A stretch of 42,927 bases of DNA from the IMG/VR virus record IMGVR_UViG_3300046524_000298, positions 1 to 42,927 of that record; one strand, given 5' to 3'. Positions 7,146 through 13,911 of the stretch are shown piece after piece (within the stretch, counting starts at the first letter, position 1; each line of letters starts with the position of its first letter). Position numbers and translations under genes: made by a program. This DNA is from a virus. Under the pieces are notes generated by a model. The model was not told the origin of the DNA, did not search any database, and saw only the letters and a program-made list of their open reading frames with translations.

Positions 7146-7518
7146 GTGCTGGCCCAAACGGTGAGGTAATTTCATCCTCTGGCTCGGGTGGGTCGTCGGC
7201 GAGCGACTTCAAGCCAGCGGCTTGGATAATCTGCGACACCTTTTCAGTAACGACAAAAGGTGTCGTGACACACTTGAGCATCTGCGCCTGAGTTTCGAAG
7301 TCGGCGGTGATCAGGTTTATGAGGAGCCGCTGGTGGATATCCTGCTGGTTGTTGATGCCGTGGGCCTTCATCACCTTGCGAAGATCGCGCTTGAACACCC
7401 CAGCCACTTCAACCGTAAACTTCTCGACGCCCAATGCAGCATCCTTCGCTGCTGCCTTCTCGCGCTTTCGGCGTTGCTTCAAGGCTTCCGCCGTCGGCTG
7501 TTGCTCTTCCTCGGCCAT
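7135..7518 (-). CDS. leftward early protein, unknown function
   Basis: A 127-residue protein with a Lys/Arg/Glu-rich N-terminus (residues 1-30), a central segment (KVMKAHGINNQQDIHQRLLI, about 48-67) that resembles a helix-turn-helix or ribbon-helix fold, and an acidic Pro-rich tail. AGGTAGG is just upstream of the start. It lies in the leftward early operon and could be a small DNA-binding regulator; that is a guess from composition. Its 3' end meets the rightward 6672-7145 gene. Confidence 0.65.
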   Translation of the reverse strand: MAEEEQQPTAEALKQRRKREKAAAKDAALGVEKFTVEVAGVFKRDLRKVMKAHGINNQQDIHQRLLINLITADFETQAQMLKCVTTPFVVTEKVSQIIQAAGLKSLADDPPEPEDEITSPFGPALTE

Positions 7519-7603
7519 GGCCTACCTCTTCGATTTCATGTGCTGGCAAATCAAGCCATACCTTCCGCCGGTGTTGTCGTAACTGGTTGCTGAGGCGCTT
7601 CAT
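7409..7603 (-). CDS. possible small basic protein overlapping gene 7135-7518
   Basis: A 64-residue frame beginning 13 nt after the stop of the 7617-7901 gene and covering the otherwise empty 98-bp gap. The first 30 residues (MKRLSNQLRQHRRKVW, then DLPAHEIEEVGHG) look protein-like and basic; the rest lies antiphase within the next gene and looks like a shadow. There is no clear ribosome site, so it would depend on coupling. Weak call. Confidence 0.25.
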   Translation of the reverse strand: MKRLSNQLRQHRRKVWLDLPAHEIEEVGHGRGRATADGGSLEATPKAREGSSEGCCIGRREVYG

Positions 7604-7616
7604 GGGATTACGCTGA

Positions 7617-7901
7617 TCACTGCAACCAACCTTCGATGTTGATCTTCTTGCCATCGGCGCGAGCCTCTAGCACCTGGGCGCGGATGATCGCTGCCTTCCA
7701 TGTGAAGCACAGCCCCATGACCTTGCCGGTGGAGCGTTCGACGACGTGATAGGTGCTGCGGCCCTTATTGACTACCTGGAAGCGAACCTCCTGCACGGGC
7801 TGCTCTTTGCCGATCAAGACGTACATCGCACTGGTGGCAATGGTTGCGCGGACACGGAGAGCCGCGAGCCCTTCGGCACGCTCTTGAATTGATGGAGGCA
7901 T
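7617..7901 (-). CDS. small early protein, unknown function
   Basis: A 94-residue protein. The start at 7901 has GAGG with 8-nt spacing; an upstream extension overlaps the next gene and lacks a site. It has a helical N-terminus, then a beta-rich core (VRFQVVNKGRSTYHVVER, followed by TGKVMGLCFTWKAA) that looks like a small alpha/beta domain. It is part of the leftward operon between the LuxR-type gene and the 7135-7518 gene. Not recognised. Confidence 0.6.
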   Translation of the reverse strand: MPPSIQERAEGLAALRVRATIATSAMYVLIGKEQPVQEVRFQVVNKGRSTYHVVERSTGKVMGLCFTWKAAIIRAQVLEARADGKKINIEGWLQ

Positions 7902-7923
7902 ATCTTTTTCCTCGATTTTTGAG

Positions 7924-8307
7924 TTAGGCGAGCAGCATCGGTTGTTCGGCGCGGCGCACCATCCTAACCTCTGCTGTACGGCGTTCTGGCACCCGGCGAT
8001 CACGACGCATTGACTCGTCACCGATCATTGCGTGCATGGCGATCAGCGCCGCCAGGGCGAAGCACATTGGCGAGATGATCTGCCGACGCATGGCCTCGGC
8101 AACCGCGGCGGTCTGCCGGTTCACGCCCAGCTTGAACATTGCACAAGAAAGACGCTTGGCCACAGTGCAGGCAGCCACGTCGAACTGGCGGGCAATCTCC
8201 TTGGCTGTCATGCCCTGAGCCGTGCCCAGCAGGTACTGCAATTCTTTTGGTGCGAGGCCGCGTCCGAGATGACCCTTCCATGCGCCGCTGACGATTGTTG
8301 CTTCCAT
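7924..8307 (-). CDS. LuxR-type helix-turn-helix regulator
   Basis: A 127-residue protein. The start at 8307 shares TGATG with the stop of the upstream gene and has GGGAG with 8-nt spacing. Residues about 15-80 match the GerE/LuxR C-terminal DNA-binding domain: LAPKELQYLLGTAQG, MTAKEIARQFDVA, TVAKRLSCAMFKLGV. There is no receiver or autoinducer domain, so it is a stand-alone DNA-binding module. The C-terminus is hydrophobic, then Arg-rich. As second gene of the leftward PL operon it may regulate early or lysogeny functions. Confidence 0.8.
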   Translation of the reverse strand: MEATIVSGAWKGHLGRGLAPKELQYLLGTAQGMTAKEIARQFDVAACTVAKRLSCAMFKLGVNRQTAAVAEAMRRQIISPMCFALAALIAMHAMIGDESMRRDRRVPERRTAEVRMVRRAEQPMLLA

Positions 8308-8531
8308 CAATGTGACTCCCGGTTGGTTTCCCAATGCACCCGGCCAACCAGGTGCATCAGTGAAAATTCCCGCTGATCCTTCGGCGCTACTGGCGCGGTA
8401 CAGATCGATTCAAATTGTTCGTCCAACCGCGGGCCTTTCGGCTTGTTCTCCCGCTGGATAACTACATTTGGCGCTTTACGCTGCACGCCCGGGTCAGTTG
8501 CCAACCCTCTGAACCGTTGAGGCCGGTTCAT
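8307..8531 (-). CDS. first gene of the leftward early operon, unknown function
   Basis: A 74-residue basic, Pro-rich protein with GGAAGG 5 nt upstream of the ATG. It begins about 36 nt downstream of the predicted PL start point and is the first gene expected after repressor release. The stop is fused to the next start (TGATG), indicating coupling with the LuxR-type gene. It has no recognisable domain; by position it could correspond to lambda N-like or anti-host proteins, but there is no sequence support for that. Confidence 0.6.
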   Translation of the reverse strand: MNRPQRFRGLATDPGVQRKAPNVVIQRENKPKGPRLDEQFESICTAPVAPKDQREFSLMHLVGRVHWETNRESH

Positions 8532-8573
8532 CGCTGCCTTCCATCTGGCCGGTTGTTATCCGGCGATGAAGTA

Positions 8574-8615
8574 AATTAACCGGCGGTTTATATTTGTGTC
8601 AATACCGGCGGTTAA
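8574..8615 (-). promoter_or_regulatory. leftward early promoter PL with two repressor operators
   Basis: On the minus strand there is a consensus -35 TTGACA (plus-strand 8597-8602), a 17-bp spacer and a -10 TTAATT (8574-8579). Operator TTAACCGGCGGTTTA (8576-8590) covers the -10 and spacer; operator AATACCGGCGGTTAA (8601-8615) covers the -35. Centres are 25 bp apart. The same 15-bp motif recurs at the cI/cro intergenic region, so CI and Cro are expected to control both. Confidence 0.8.
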
Positions 8616-8652
8616 TTTATTTTTTGTGTGAGTGAGTTAAAATTTCGAATTG

Positions 8653-8668
8653 CTGTATATTCATACAG
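8653..8668 (+). promoter_or_regulatory. LexA (SOS) box upstream of the DUF1654 gene
   Basis: CTGTATATTCATACAG is a perfect CTGT-N8-ACAG LexA site. It ends immediately before TATACT (8669-8674), a good -10, and 19 bp before the DUF1654 ATG. LexA bound here would block that promoter. The site also rules out an upstream GTG start at 8628, which would place the box inside the gene. Confidence 0.8.
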
Positions 8669-8687
8669 TATACTTTTGAGGTTTAAG

Positions 8688-8999
8688 ATGGTCAGCGCAC
8701 AGAAGAAGCAAGAACAAAAATCAGAAATGAGCGGTATGGAGCGCTTAGCGTTGCGCGTTTCATCGATGATCAACCACCCCGTGGCGCAGGCGCAGCGCTG
8801 GGTGACGATTCATCGCCTGGACACGGACGGAGATCGGGAGTGGGAAGAGGTTCTAGGGGTGATAGCCGAAACCGACGAGCTTGAGTTGACGCTCAATGAC
8901 GATGGCAGCGTGACGGTAAGGTGGGAGCAGCAGGAAGTCGAGGCGGCAGGGCAGGGTGAACCTGCATTTGAGCAGGAAGAGGAGGTGGCGCCTTTCTAG
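8688..8999 (+). CDS. DUF1654 protein, predicted SOS-induced
   Basis: A 103-residue protein. The start at 8688 has GAGG with 6-nt spacing and lies downstream of the LexA box. Residues 15-90 match DUF1654 as I recall it: GMERLALRVSSMINHP, a Gln/Arg-rich turn, EWEEVLGVIAE, then DDGSVTVRWE. The family is largely confined to Pseudomonas and its phages; its role is unknown to me. The acidic C-terminus ends in Phe. It lies divergently from PL and is predicted to respond to DNA damage through host LexA rather than through CI. Confidence 0.8.
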   Translation: MVSAQKKQEQKSEMSGMERLALRVSSMINHPVAQAQRWVTIHRLDTDGDREWEEVLGVIAETDELELTLNDDGSVTVRWEQQEVEAAGQGEPAFEQEEEVAPF

Positions 9000-9123
9000 C
9001 GGAGTTGCCGATAACGGCTACTCTTAGGTAAGTATAAATGTGATAATAGCAAGCAAGCTTGGTGGCGCTAAGCCATCATCGAGTTGAGTTTTAAATGTTT
9101 CTAATTTTAGGAGTCTCTGCTCA

Positions 9124-9945
9124 GTGTTTTCCGAGAAAGAGATAAAAGCGGTTCTTATTGACTGGCTTTTTGACAGGGGCATGGTTAATGACGCTGTTAT
9201 AGTTAACGAGATGGTTGTAGCCAACTGGTCTCGACGAGCGGACATCGCCGTTGCTAATGGTCGCCTTTATGGCTTTGAGATAAAAAGTCATTTTGATACT
9301 TTGAAGAGGTTGCCGGGTCAAGTTGAGTCTTTTCAGGCGCATTTTGATAAGGTCGTTGTAGTTGCCGCGACCAAATTTATTGCCTCGATACAACGGGACT
9401 ATCCTTCAGAAATTGGAATACTCGAGGTTTACGACGCGTCTGGTCGTGCAAAAATTCGTCAAGTTCGACCTGGTCGTATATGCGAAGTTAAGGATGTCTC
9501 AAAGCTCACAAGCCTAATAACCAAGTCAGAGCTTGAAAGATTTGTAAAGCAGAGTGGCGTACCATTTCAGGCAGGAATGCTTAGGTCCGAGTTGGTCAAC
9601 GCCTGCGGCTTGAGAGCTTCCAAACAGCTACGATCATATGTTTTAGACTGCATCAAGCAAAGGTATAGTAGTTCATTCAGAAATTTCTTAAATGAACGAC
9701 AGGTCTGTACGACTGAGGCATGCCTTGATCTCCTCAGCAAAAGCGCAACAATTCGGGTTAATCTCGAGCGTCAGGTCGCTATGTATAGCGAAGGGTATCA
9801 TCCAGCTCAGCGCGCTGAAAAGAAGATAGACTTCAGCATACTGGGTGATGGGATTGAGGCTCTCGAATTTGAGATGCCTCAATCAGTGTTGATACGTAGA
9901 AGGACTCAGAAATCAAAGTCGTCGAAGTCTTCTTCGTCAGACTGA
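9124..9945 (+). CDS. sce7726 family protein, putative PD-(D/E)xK nuclease
   Basis: A 273-residue protein with a GTG start preceded by AGGAG. Residues 30-80 carry the family core: WSRRADIAVANGRLYGFEIK, then DTLKRLPGQV and HFDKVVVV. Asp40, Glu52 and Lys54 are spaced as in the D-(10-20)-ExK core of restriction-like nucleases, so a metal-dependent DNA-cutting fold is plausible (inference). The C-terminal half is helical with a Ser/Lys tail. It is AT-rich and convergent with the beta-family gene, overlapping it by 40 bp. sce7726 genes are often found beside sce7725/beta-type genes, as here. Confidence 0.85.
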   Translation: MFSEKEIKAVLIDWLFDRGMVNDAVIVNEMVVANWSRRADIAVANGRLYGFEIKSHFDTLKRLPGQVESFQAHFDKVVVVAATKFIASIQRDYPSEIGILEVYDASGRAKIRQVRPGRICEVKDVSKLTSLITKSELERFVKQSGVPFQAGMLRSELVNACGLRASKQLRSYVLDCIKQRYSSSFRNFLNERQVCTTEACLDLLSKSATIRVNLERQVAMYSEGYHPAQRAEKKIDFSILGDGIEALEFEMPQSVLIRRRTQKSKSSKSSSSD

Positions 9946-10982
9946 CTTTTACTGTTCAAGTCTATCTGTCGACTAATATGCATGTTAACCCGGGCGGCGA
10001 TCCATGACGCAGGGGTTTTCATATTGTCGATCTCACCTTGTGCTGCTTTCATGATTTTCTTCGCTCCCCATGTTTCATCATCTGCTATCTCAGGAAATGC
10101 GTCGATAATATCCTCGGCCGCTGAAATGTACCCTTGTGAATTGGTGTCTGAGCGCCGCTCAAACACCCAAGCATCATTTAAGGGGTAATCAATTCGAGCG
10201 ATAAATCTCCCGCCGGAAGTTGTATATACTCTCGAGTGTATAGATCCATGGTCGCCATATATTACAGCCTCTCTGCCTATCGCGGCATGGAGTTTCGTCT
10301 CCATGATGTCAATTACTCCGGTTTTTCCCTTGCTATTGACATCTATAAAAGGCATGACTGAGGATGGGAAGCTAGTTGATGCGACGCTTATGATTGCGCT
10401 ATCTACTTCGTCCCTAATAGAGTTTATCAAGGTCACAGTTCCGGCAAGCGAAGCGTGAAGGGTATCTCTAATATAACCTGCATCAATTATTACAAGTGCA
10501 TTATCCGAAGAGTCAAGCGCTGACACCGCCGCAATTACGTTGTTTGTCTGGTTGCTAAAACTACTAATCTTAAAAACAATTTTCCCGAGCCCGGCATTCT
10601 CAAAGGCGCGAGCCTGTCGGATCACCTGAGATATTTTTGAATCATCAGTTATTTGAATTACTGGGATTATCGGGTGATCAATTTTGCTAACGAAATTCCT
10701 CCAGTTTTTAAAATCAGAATCTGGGTTTCTAAGCTCAAAGATATCCTTGGTTAGGTAGCTCGGATCTGTAGTCAGATCCAAAGCAAAAGGCCTACCATTA
10801 CAAGCTGAAATGACTTCTCTCAGGGATGTGACAGTATCAGTTTGTCGCGGCCAAACACCAAGAGTGAATAGAGGGATTACGGCATCTTTACATGAGTCAG
10901 AAAGCTCCCCGAAACCTTTTACTTCCGCTGGCCGGCTTCGCAGGTTTGGATAATAGGTGTAATCGTTAAAGTCAATTTTCAT
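9906..10982 (-). CDS. beta family protein (T4 beta-protein-like)
   Basis: A 358-residue protein. ATG at 10982 overlaps the stop of the upstream membrane-protein gene, so the two are translationally coupled. The fold reads as alternating beta strands and helices, with N-terminal YYPNLRSRPAEVKGFGEL and later VIPLFTLGVWP, a pattern I associate with the Beta_protein/sce7725 family. Function unknown. The last ten residues, DEEDFDDFDF, form an acidic tip ending in Phe that resembles the C-terminal tip of single-strand binding protein. Its 3' end overlaps the sce7726 gene antisense by 40 bp. AT-rich; probably expressed in the lysogen. Confidence 0.8.
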   Translation of the reverse strand: MKIDFNDYTYYPNLRSRPAEVKGFGELSDSCKDAVIPLFTLGVWPRQTDTVTSLREVISACNGRPFALDLTTDPSYLTKDIFELRNPDSDFKNWRNFVSKIDHPIIPVIQITDDSKISQVIRQARAFENAGLGKIVFKISSFSNQTNNVIAAVSALDSSDNALVIIDAGYIRDTLHASLAGTVTLINSIRDEVDSAIISVASTSFPSSVMPFIDVNSKGKTGVIDIMETKLHAAIGREAVIYGDHGSIHSRVYTTSGGRFIARIDYPLNDAWVFERRSDTNSQGYISAAEDIIDAFPEIADDETWGAKKIMKAAQGEIDNMKTPASWIAARVNMHISRQIDLNSKSQSDEEDFDDFDF

Positions 10983-11442
10983 CAATCATATCCTCAGATT
11001 CAATCCTTTGCTCTTTGGGGGACTGCCCTGAAGCTTTTTTAGAGCCCGGGGTGGCGCGTGGCCGAGGTTTGACGGCACTCTTCGTAGCTGTAGCTATCAC
11101 ATATGATCCGATTTCAGTAAGTCTGTCGTTTGCATATTCCAGTTCGCCAACTCTCGCCGCTAGTTCTATTGAATTTTGCGTCTGTTCAGCAGCGGTGTGG
11201 CTTAATACACCATTTATCTCAATTAACTTGAAACAGAGCCGTGTTAGAAATGTGCCTATAAGAATTGCCGAAATCCATCCAGACAGACTTAGCCATAAAT
11301 TTCTCTCCCCAGAGTTTGAGTAGTAGACAGACAAAGCGATACCTGCGGCGCCCAAAAAAGTGCCAGCTACACCGTAGTAAAACCCTGCGAGCGAGACGCT
11401 ATCGGAATGTGATTTTTTTGATCTGCCACTGTGACCCTCCAT
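10972..11442 (-). CDS. two-TM coiled-coil membrane protein, partner of the beta protein
   Basis: A 156-residue protein. The start at 11442 has GGAG about 9 nt upstream. Two hydrophobic segments (about residues 19-41 and 52-75) form a membrane hairpin; residues 80-120 look like a coiled coil; the C-terminus is a basic then acidic disordered tail. It is the first gene of a two-gene leftward operon downstream of cI. The 240-bp gap to cI contains a possible weak promoter (TTGCAC, 17 bp, TAATGA on the minus strand) and no gene I believe. Family not recognised. Confidence 0.7.
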   Translation of the reverse strand: MEGHSGRSKKSHSDSVSLAGFYYGVAGTFLGAAGIALSVYYSNSGERNLWLSLSGWISAILIGTFLTRLCFKLIEINGVLSHTAAEQTQNSIELAARVGELEYANDRLTEIGSYVIATATKSAVKPRPRATPGSKKASGQSPKEQRIESEDMIDEN

Positions 11443-11682
11443 GCTCCAAATCTCCATGAATTACAATCGGCTAAACTCTTCGCTCATTACGGTTTAATAG
11501 AACTACGTGCAACGGCAACCTTGGCGAAATTAGCTTTTGTTGTCCGATAGGGGGCAAGACGCTTCTGGACTGCTGCTCCGCATCCAAATAGCGCATCTTT
11601 TTTGAGCCAAAAGTCGACTTGAGCCGGTTTGTAGAGTCTTTAAGATCGTGACTATTGGCTGGGTTTACCGTGGGGTATGGCG

Positions 11683-12543
11683 TCATACCGGTTGTCCGTT
11701 CCATACATACAGCACCCGGGCCAGGATGTGGGTGTCATCCACTCGGATGTCCTCAGCCTCATGGTGCTTGTTGTCCGAGATCATCTTGAAGCGGTCCTTG
11801 CCTTTCTTCTGCAGCCGCTTCACGTAGAGCATGTCGTCATGGGAGAAGAGGTAGATACCGTCACCCATGAACTCCCGAATAGTGATATCCACCAGCAGCG
11901 GGTCACGATCCTTGATCGTTGGCGCCATCGACTGACCCCACCCGGTAATCATTTTCAGGTGAAAGTGTTCTTTGAAGGTGAGACCGAGGTCGCGTAGATG
12001 CTTTGGGCTGACCCTGATGTCCTGGAGCATTTCCGGGTATTCATGAGGGATCTGCCCACCGCCCATCGCTGCGCGCACGTCGTAGTGGGCAATCCAAACC
12101 TCGTCGCCTATCTGACCTGGGCGAGAATATTCAACCGGAACCATATTACCTAAATCGCTTTGCTCCGCAGCTGCAAGGAGGCTTGCGCGAGCGGCATCTG
12201 AAAGACCTTTCCCTTTTGCTGCGAGCATCTGCCGAACCATTTCCGATGCTGAAAGGCCGGCGTCCTGATGATCAATACTCGTCAGTCCAGCAATCTCAAC
12301 TGCGAGCCGCTTACTGAAACGTTCAACGGGGACCCCCAGTAGCCTGGATAGGACGGCTGCGAATTTCGCGTTGAGCGGATTCGTTCCGTTTAAATACATG
12401 GCTACCGCCGCGGCCGATATATCAGCCGCCTCAGCCAAGCTGGCCTGAGTTAGGCCCAGCGCATTCTTCTTTGAGACGAACAGGGCTTTCGCCGCTTCAC
12501 ACTCAGCTTTGAGTTCCGGGGACAGCTCTTTCTTTTTGGTCAT
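11683..12543 (-). CDS. CI-like phage repressor, HTH plus S24 peptidase
   Basis: A 286-residue repressor. Residues 12-70 form an XRE-type helix-turn-helix (LGLTQASLAEAADISAAAVA). Residues 150-286 form a LexA/CI-type S24 domain with nucleophile Ser205 (GWGQSMAP) and general base Lys242 (LYVKRL). The self-cleavage position, usually Ala-Gly, reads VRAAMGGG here (Met160-Gly161), so SOS self-cleavage may be slow or absent. It lies divergently from cro with three operators between. Operator 12553-12567 is 9 bp upstream of its ATG, suggesting negative autoregulation. Confidence 0.95.
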   Translation of the reverse strand: MTKKKELSPELKAECEAAKALFVSKKNALGLTQASLAEAADISAAAVAMYLNGTNPLNAKFAAVLSRLLGVPVERFSKRLAVEIAGLTSIDHQDAGLSASEMVRQMLAAKGKGLSDAARASLLAAAEQSDLGNMVPVEYSRPGQIGDEVWIAHYDVRAAMGGGQIPHEYPEMLQDIRVSPKHLRDLGLTFKEHFHLKMITGWGQSMAPTIKDRDPLLVDITIREFMGDGIYLFSHDDMLYVKRLQKKGKDRFKMISDNKHHEAEDIRVDDTHILARVLYVWNGQPV

Positions 12544-12552
12544 TTGTGAAAT

Positions 12553-12619
12553 TTAACCGGTGGTTAAGTTATTTGCGCTAACCGCCGGTATTGCTTGAAG
12601 GCTAACCGCCGGTTAATAT
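12553..12619 (+). promoter_or_regulatory. operator region with three repressor sites and promoter PR
   Basis: Three 15-bp sites: TTAACCGGTGGTTAA (12553-12567), CTAACCGCCGGTATT (12578-12592) and CTAACCGCCGGTTAA (12602-12616), with centres 24-25 bp apart as in lambda OR. PR: -35 TTGCTT (12591-12596), 17-bp spacer, -10 TAATAT (12614-12619). The third site fills the spacer and overlaps the -10; the second overlaps the -35. The first lies next to the cI start and would regulate cI. Confidence 0.85.
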
Positions 12620-12652
12620 TGCATGCACACATCATCCTTGTTGGGCCAAGAA

Positions 12653-12853
12653 ATGAAGAAGACGCCGTTACCAGAGTTGGTAGGGAGGATCGGGCAGACC
12701 GCTGTCGCCAAGGCACTCGGCGTCAGCTCTCCTGCCATCTCAAAAGCACTTCGAGCCCAAAGAGATATTCAGGTTCAAGAGCACCCGGACGGCACATTAA
12801 CCGCTGAAGAGGTACGACCGTTTCCATCGCAATGCAGCGCTCTGGTGGGGTGA
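12653..12853 (+). CDS. cro: Cro-like repressor
   Basis: A 66-residue protein, the size of Cro. Residues 8-35 form a helix-turn-helix: VGRIGQTAVAKALGVSSPAI. The start at 12653 is preferred over the in-frame ATG at 12623, which lies upstream of the predicted PR transcription start (about 12626). The ribosome site is weak (CAAG). It is the first gene of the rightward early transcript. It is expected to bind the same operators as CI and favour lysis. Confidence 0.8.
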   Translation: MKKTPLPELVGRIGQTAVAKALGVSSPAISKALRAQRDIQVQEHPDGTLTAEEVRPFPSQCSALVG

Positions 12854-12930
12854 ATTTTCCCTTAGTCCAGAGCCCGGGAAAAGTGATTTGGATTAGCTGT
12901 TGATTCATCCAGTCCCCAAATCGCAGGCAT

Positions 12931-12955
12931 AAAAAAACCGCCTGGCAGGGCGGTT
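12931..12955 (-). terminator. leftward-acting intrinsic terminator downstream of cro
   Basis: Stem AACCGCC/GGCGGTT with a 6-nt loop. The T-run (seven T) is on the minus strand only, so it stops transcription coming from the right toward cro/cI. It lies between cro and the next rightward gene. Confidence 0.6.
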
Positions 12956-12982
12956 CAGTACAGCGTTTTAGCGAGGTCAATA

Positions 12983-13207
12983 ATGATCAAAAACACCCCT
13001 CCAGTCAATAGTTCTGGCGATGTCGCGACACTATCCGGCGAGCCCGAAAAGGTGTCTCGACACTCAGTCACCAATCAATCCGCAGCGATGAATGCCGCCC
13101 TGATGATCAGTGGCCAGTATTCGCGCGCTTCTAAGTCTCAATTACGCCGGGAATGCCTCGATTACTTGAAGGCATTCCTGGCTGCTGCCCAGGATGTCCC
13201 TGCATGA
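12983..13207 (+). CDS. small early protein upstream of the replication genes
   Basis: A 74-residue protein with GAGG 6 nt upstream of the ATG. The N-terminal half is Ser/Thr-rich and probably disordered; the C-terminal half is helical (SQLRRECLDYLKAFLAA). Its stop overlaps the next start (ATGA). It occupies the cII position, but I see no CII-like helix-turn-helix. Function unknown. Confidence 0.65.
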   Translation: MIKNTPPVNSSGDVATLSGEPEKVSRHSVTNQSAAMNAALMISGQYSRASKSQLRRECLDYLKAFLAAAQDVPA

Positions 13208-13911
13208 GTACCATCATCATGAGTCTGTGCTGGCCGTTGCAAGGCATGAGCGGCCCGCAAAAGGCTGTACTGATTTCGTTGGCCGATAATGCAAACGACG
13301 AGGGTGTCTGCTGGCCTTCAGTCGCTCGTATCTCCGAGCGGACTTGCCTCGCAGAAAGGACTGTTCAGGCCGCCATAAAGTGGCTCGCTCAGGTGGGCAT
13401 TTTGTCTGTCCGGGAACGGATGGGGCGCTCGACGATTTACACCCTAACCCCCGCATCTTATGCACCCCCGCAGGCCGCGCACCCCGCAGCAGATGCACCA
13501 CCACCCCCGCAGCTCACGACACAAACCCCCGCAGCAGCCGCACCCAGAACCGTAATAGAACCATCAAGTGAACCGTCACCTCTTGTTGGCGCCGAGCAAC
13601 CAAAGAAAATTTTGAAGCCGAAATGCCCAACCCAGGCAATCGTCGATTTGTTCAACGCAACGATCCCGGAGTTTCCCCGGGTCATGTTGTTGACCAAAGA
13701 TCGTATTGCCAAGGTCAGCGCACGGTGGAACGAAAGCGATGTTCATCAGGATCTCAGTTTCTGGGCTGAGTACTTCGCCTTGGTGCGTTCCAGCGAGTTT
13801 CTGATGGGCAAGGTCTCGGCTTCTGGCGGGAATCCTTTCCGCTGCAACTTCGATTGGCTTATTGCCCCGAGCAACTTCGTGAAGGTCGTTGAGGGTAATT
13901 ACAATGCGTGA
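13204..13911 (+). CDS. replication initiator-like protein with winged HTH
   Basis: A 235-residue protein. The start at 13204 overlaps the previous stop (ATGA). Residues 10-80 form a helix-turn-helix of the HTH_36/lambda O type (KAVLISLADNANDEGVCWPS, ISERTCLAERTVQAAI, LAQVGILSV). A Pro/Ala-rich linker (about 85-130) leads to a C-terminal domain (145-235) with WNESDVHQDLSFWAEYF and NPFRCNFDWLI, seen in phage replication proteins that meet the helicase. It directly precedes dnaB, overlapping it by 8 bp. It is predicted to bind an origin, probably inside or near this gene, and load DnaB. Confidence 0.85.
   Translation: MSTIIMSLCWPLQGMSGPQKAVLISLADNANDEGVCWPSVARISERTCLAERTVQAAIKWLAQVGILSVRERMGRSTIYTLTPASYAPPQAAHPAADAPPPPQLTTQTPAAAAPRTVIEPSSEPSPLVGAEQPKKILKPKCPTQAIVDLFNATIPEFPRVMLLTKDRIAKVSARWNESDVHQDLSFWAEYFALVRSSEFLMGKVSASGGNPFRCNFDWLIAPSNFVKVVEGNYNA

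Noticed and set aside
9000-9025. Hairpin GCCG-ATAA-CGGC after DUF1654 as a terminator.
   Set aside because: The stem is short with a mismatch and there is no T-run after it.
11471-11704. Leftward frame of 77 codons between cI and the membrane-protein gene.
   Set aside because: It overlaps the cI end without a ribosome site and looks like non-coding composition.
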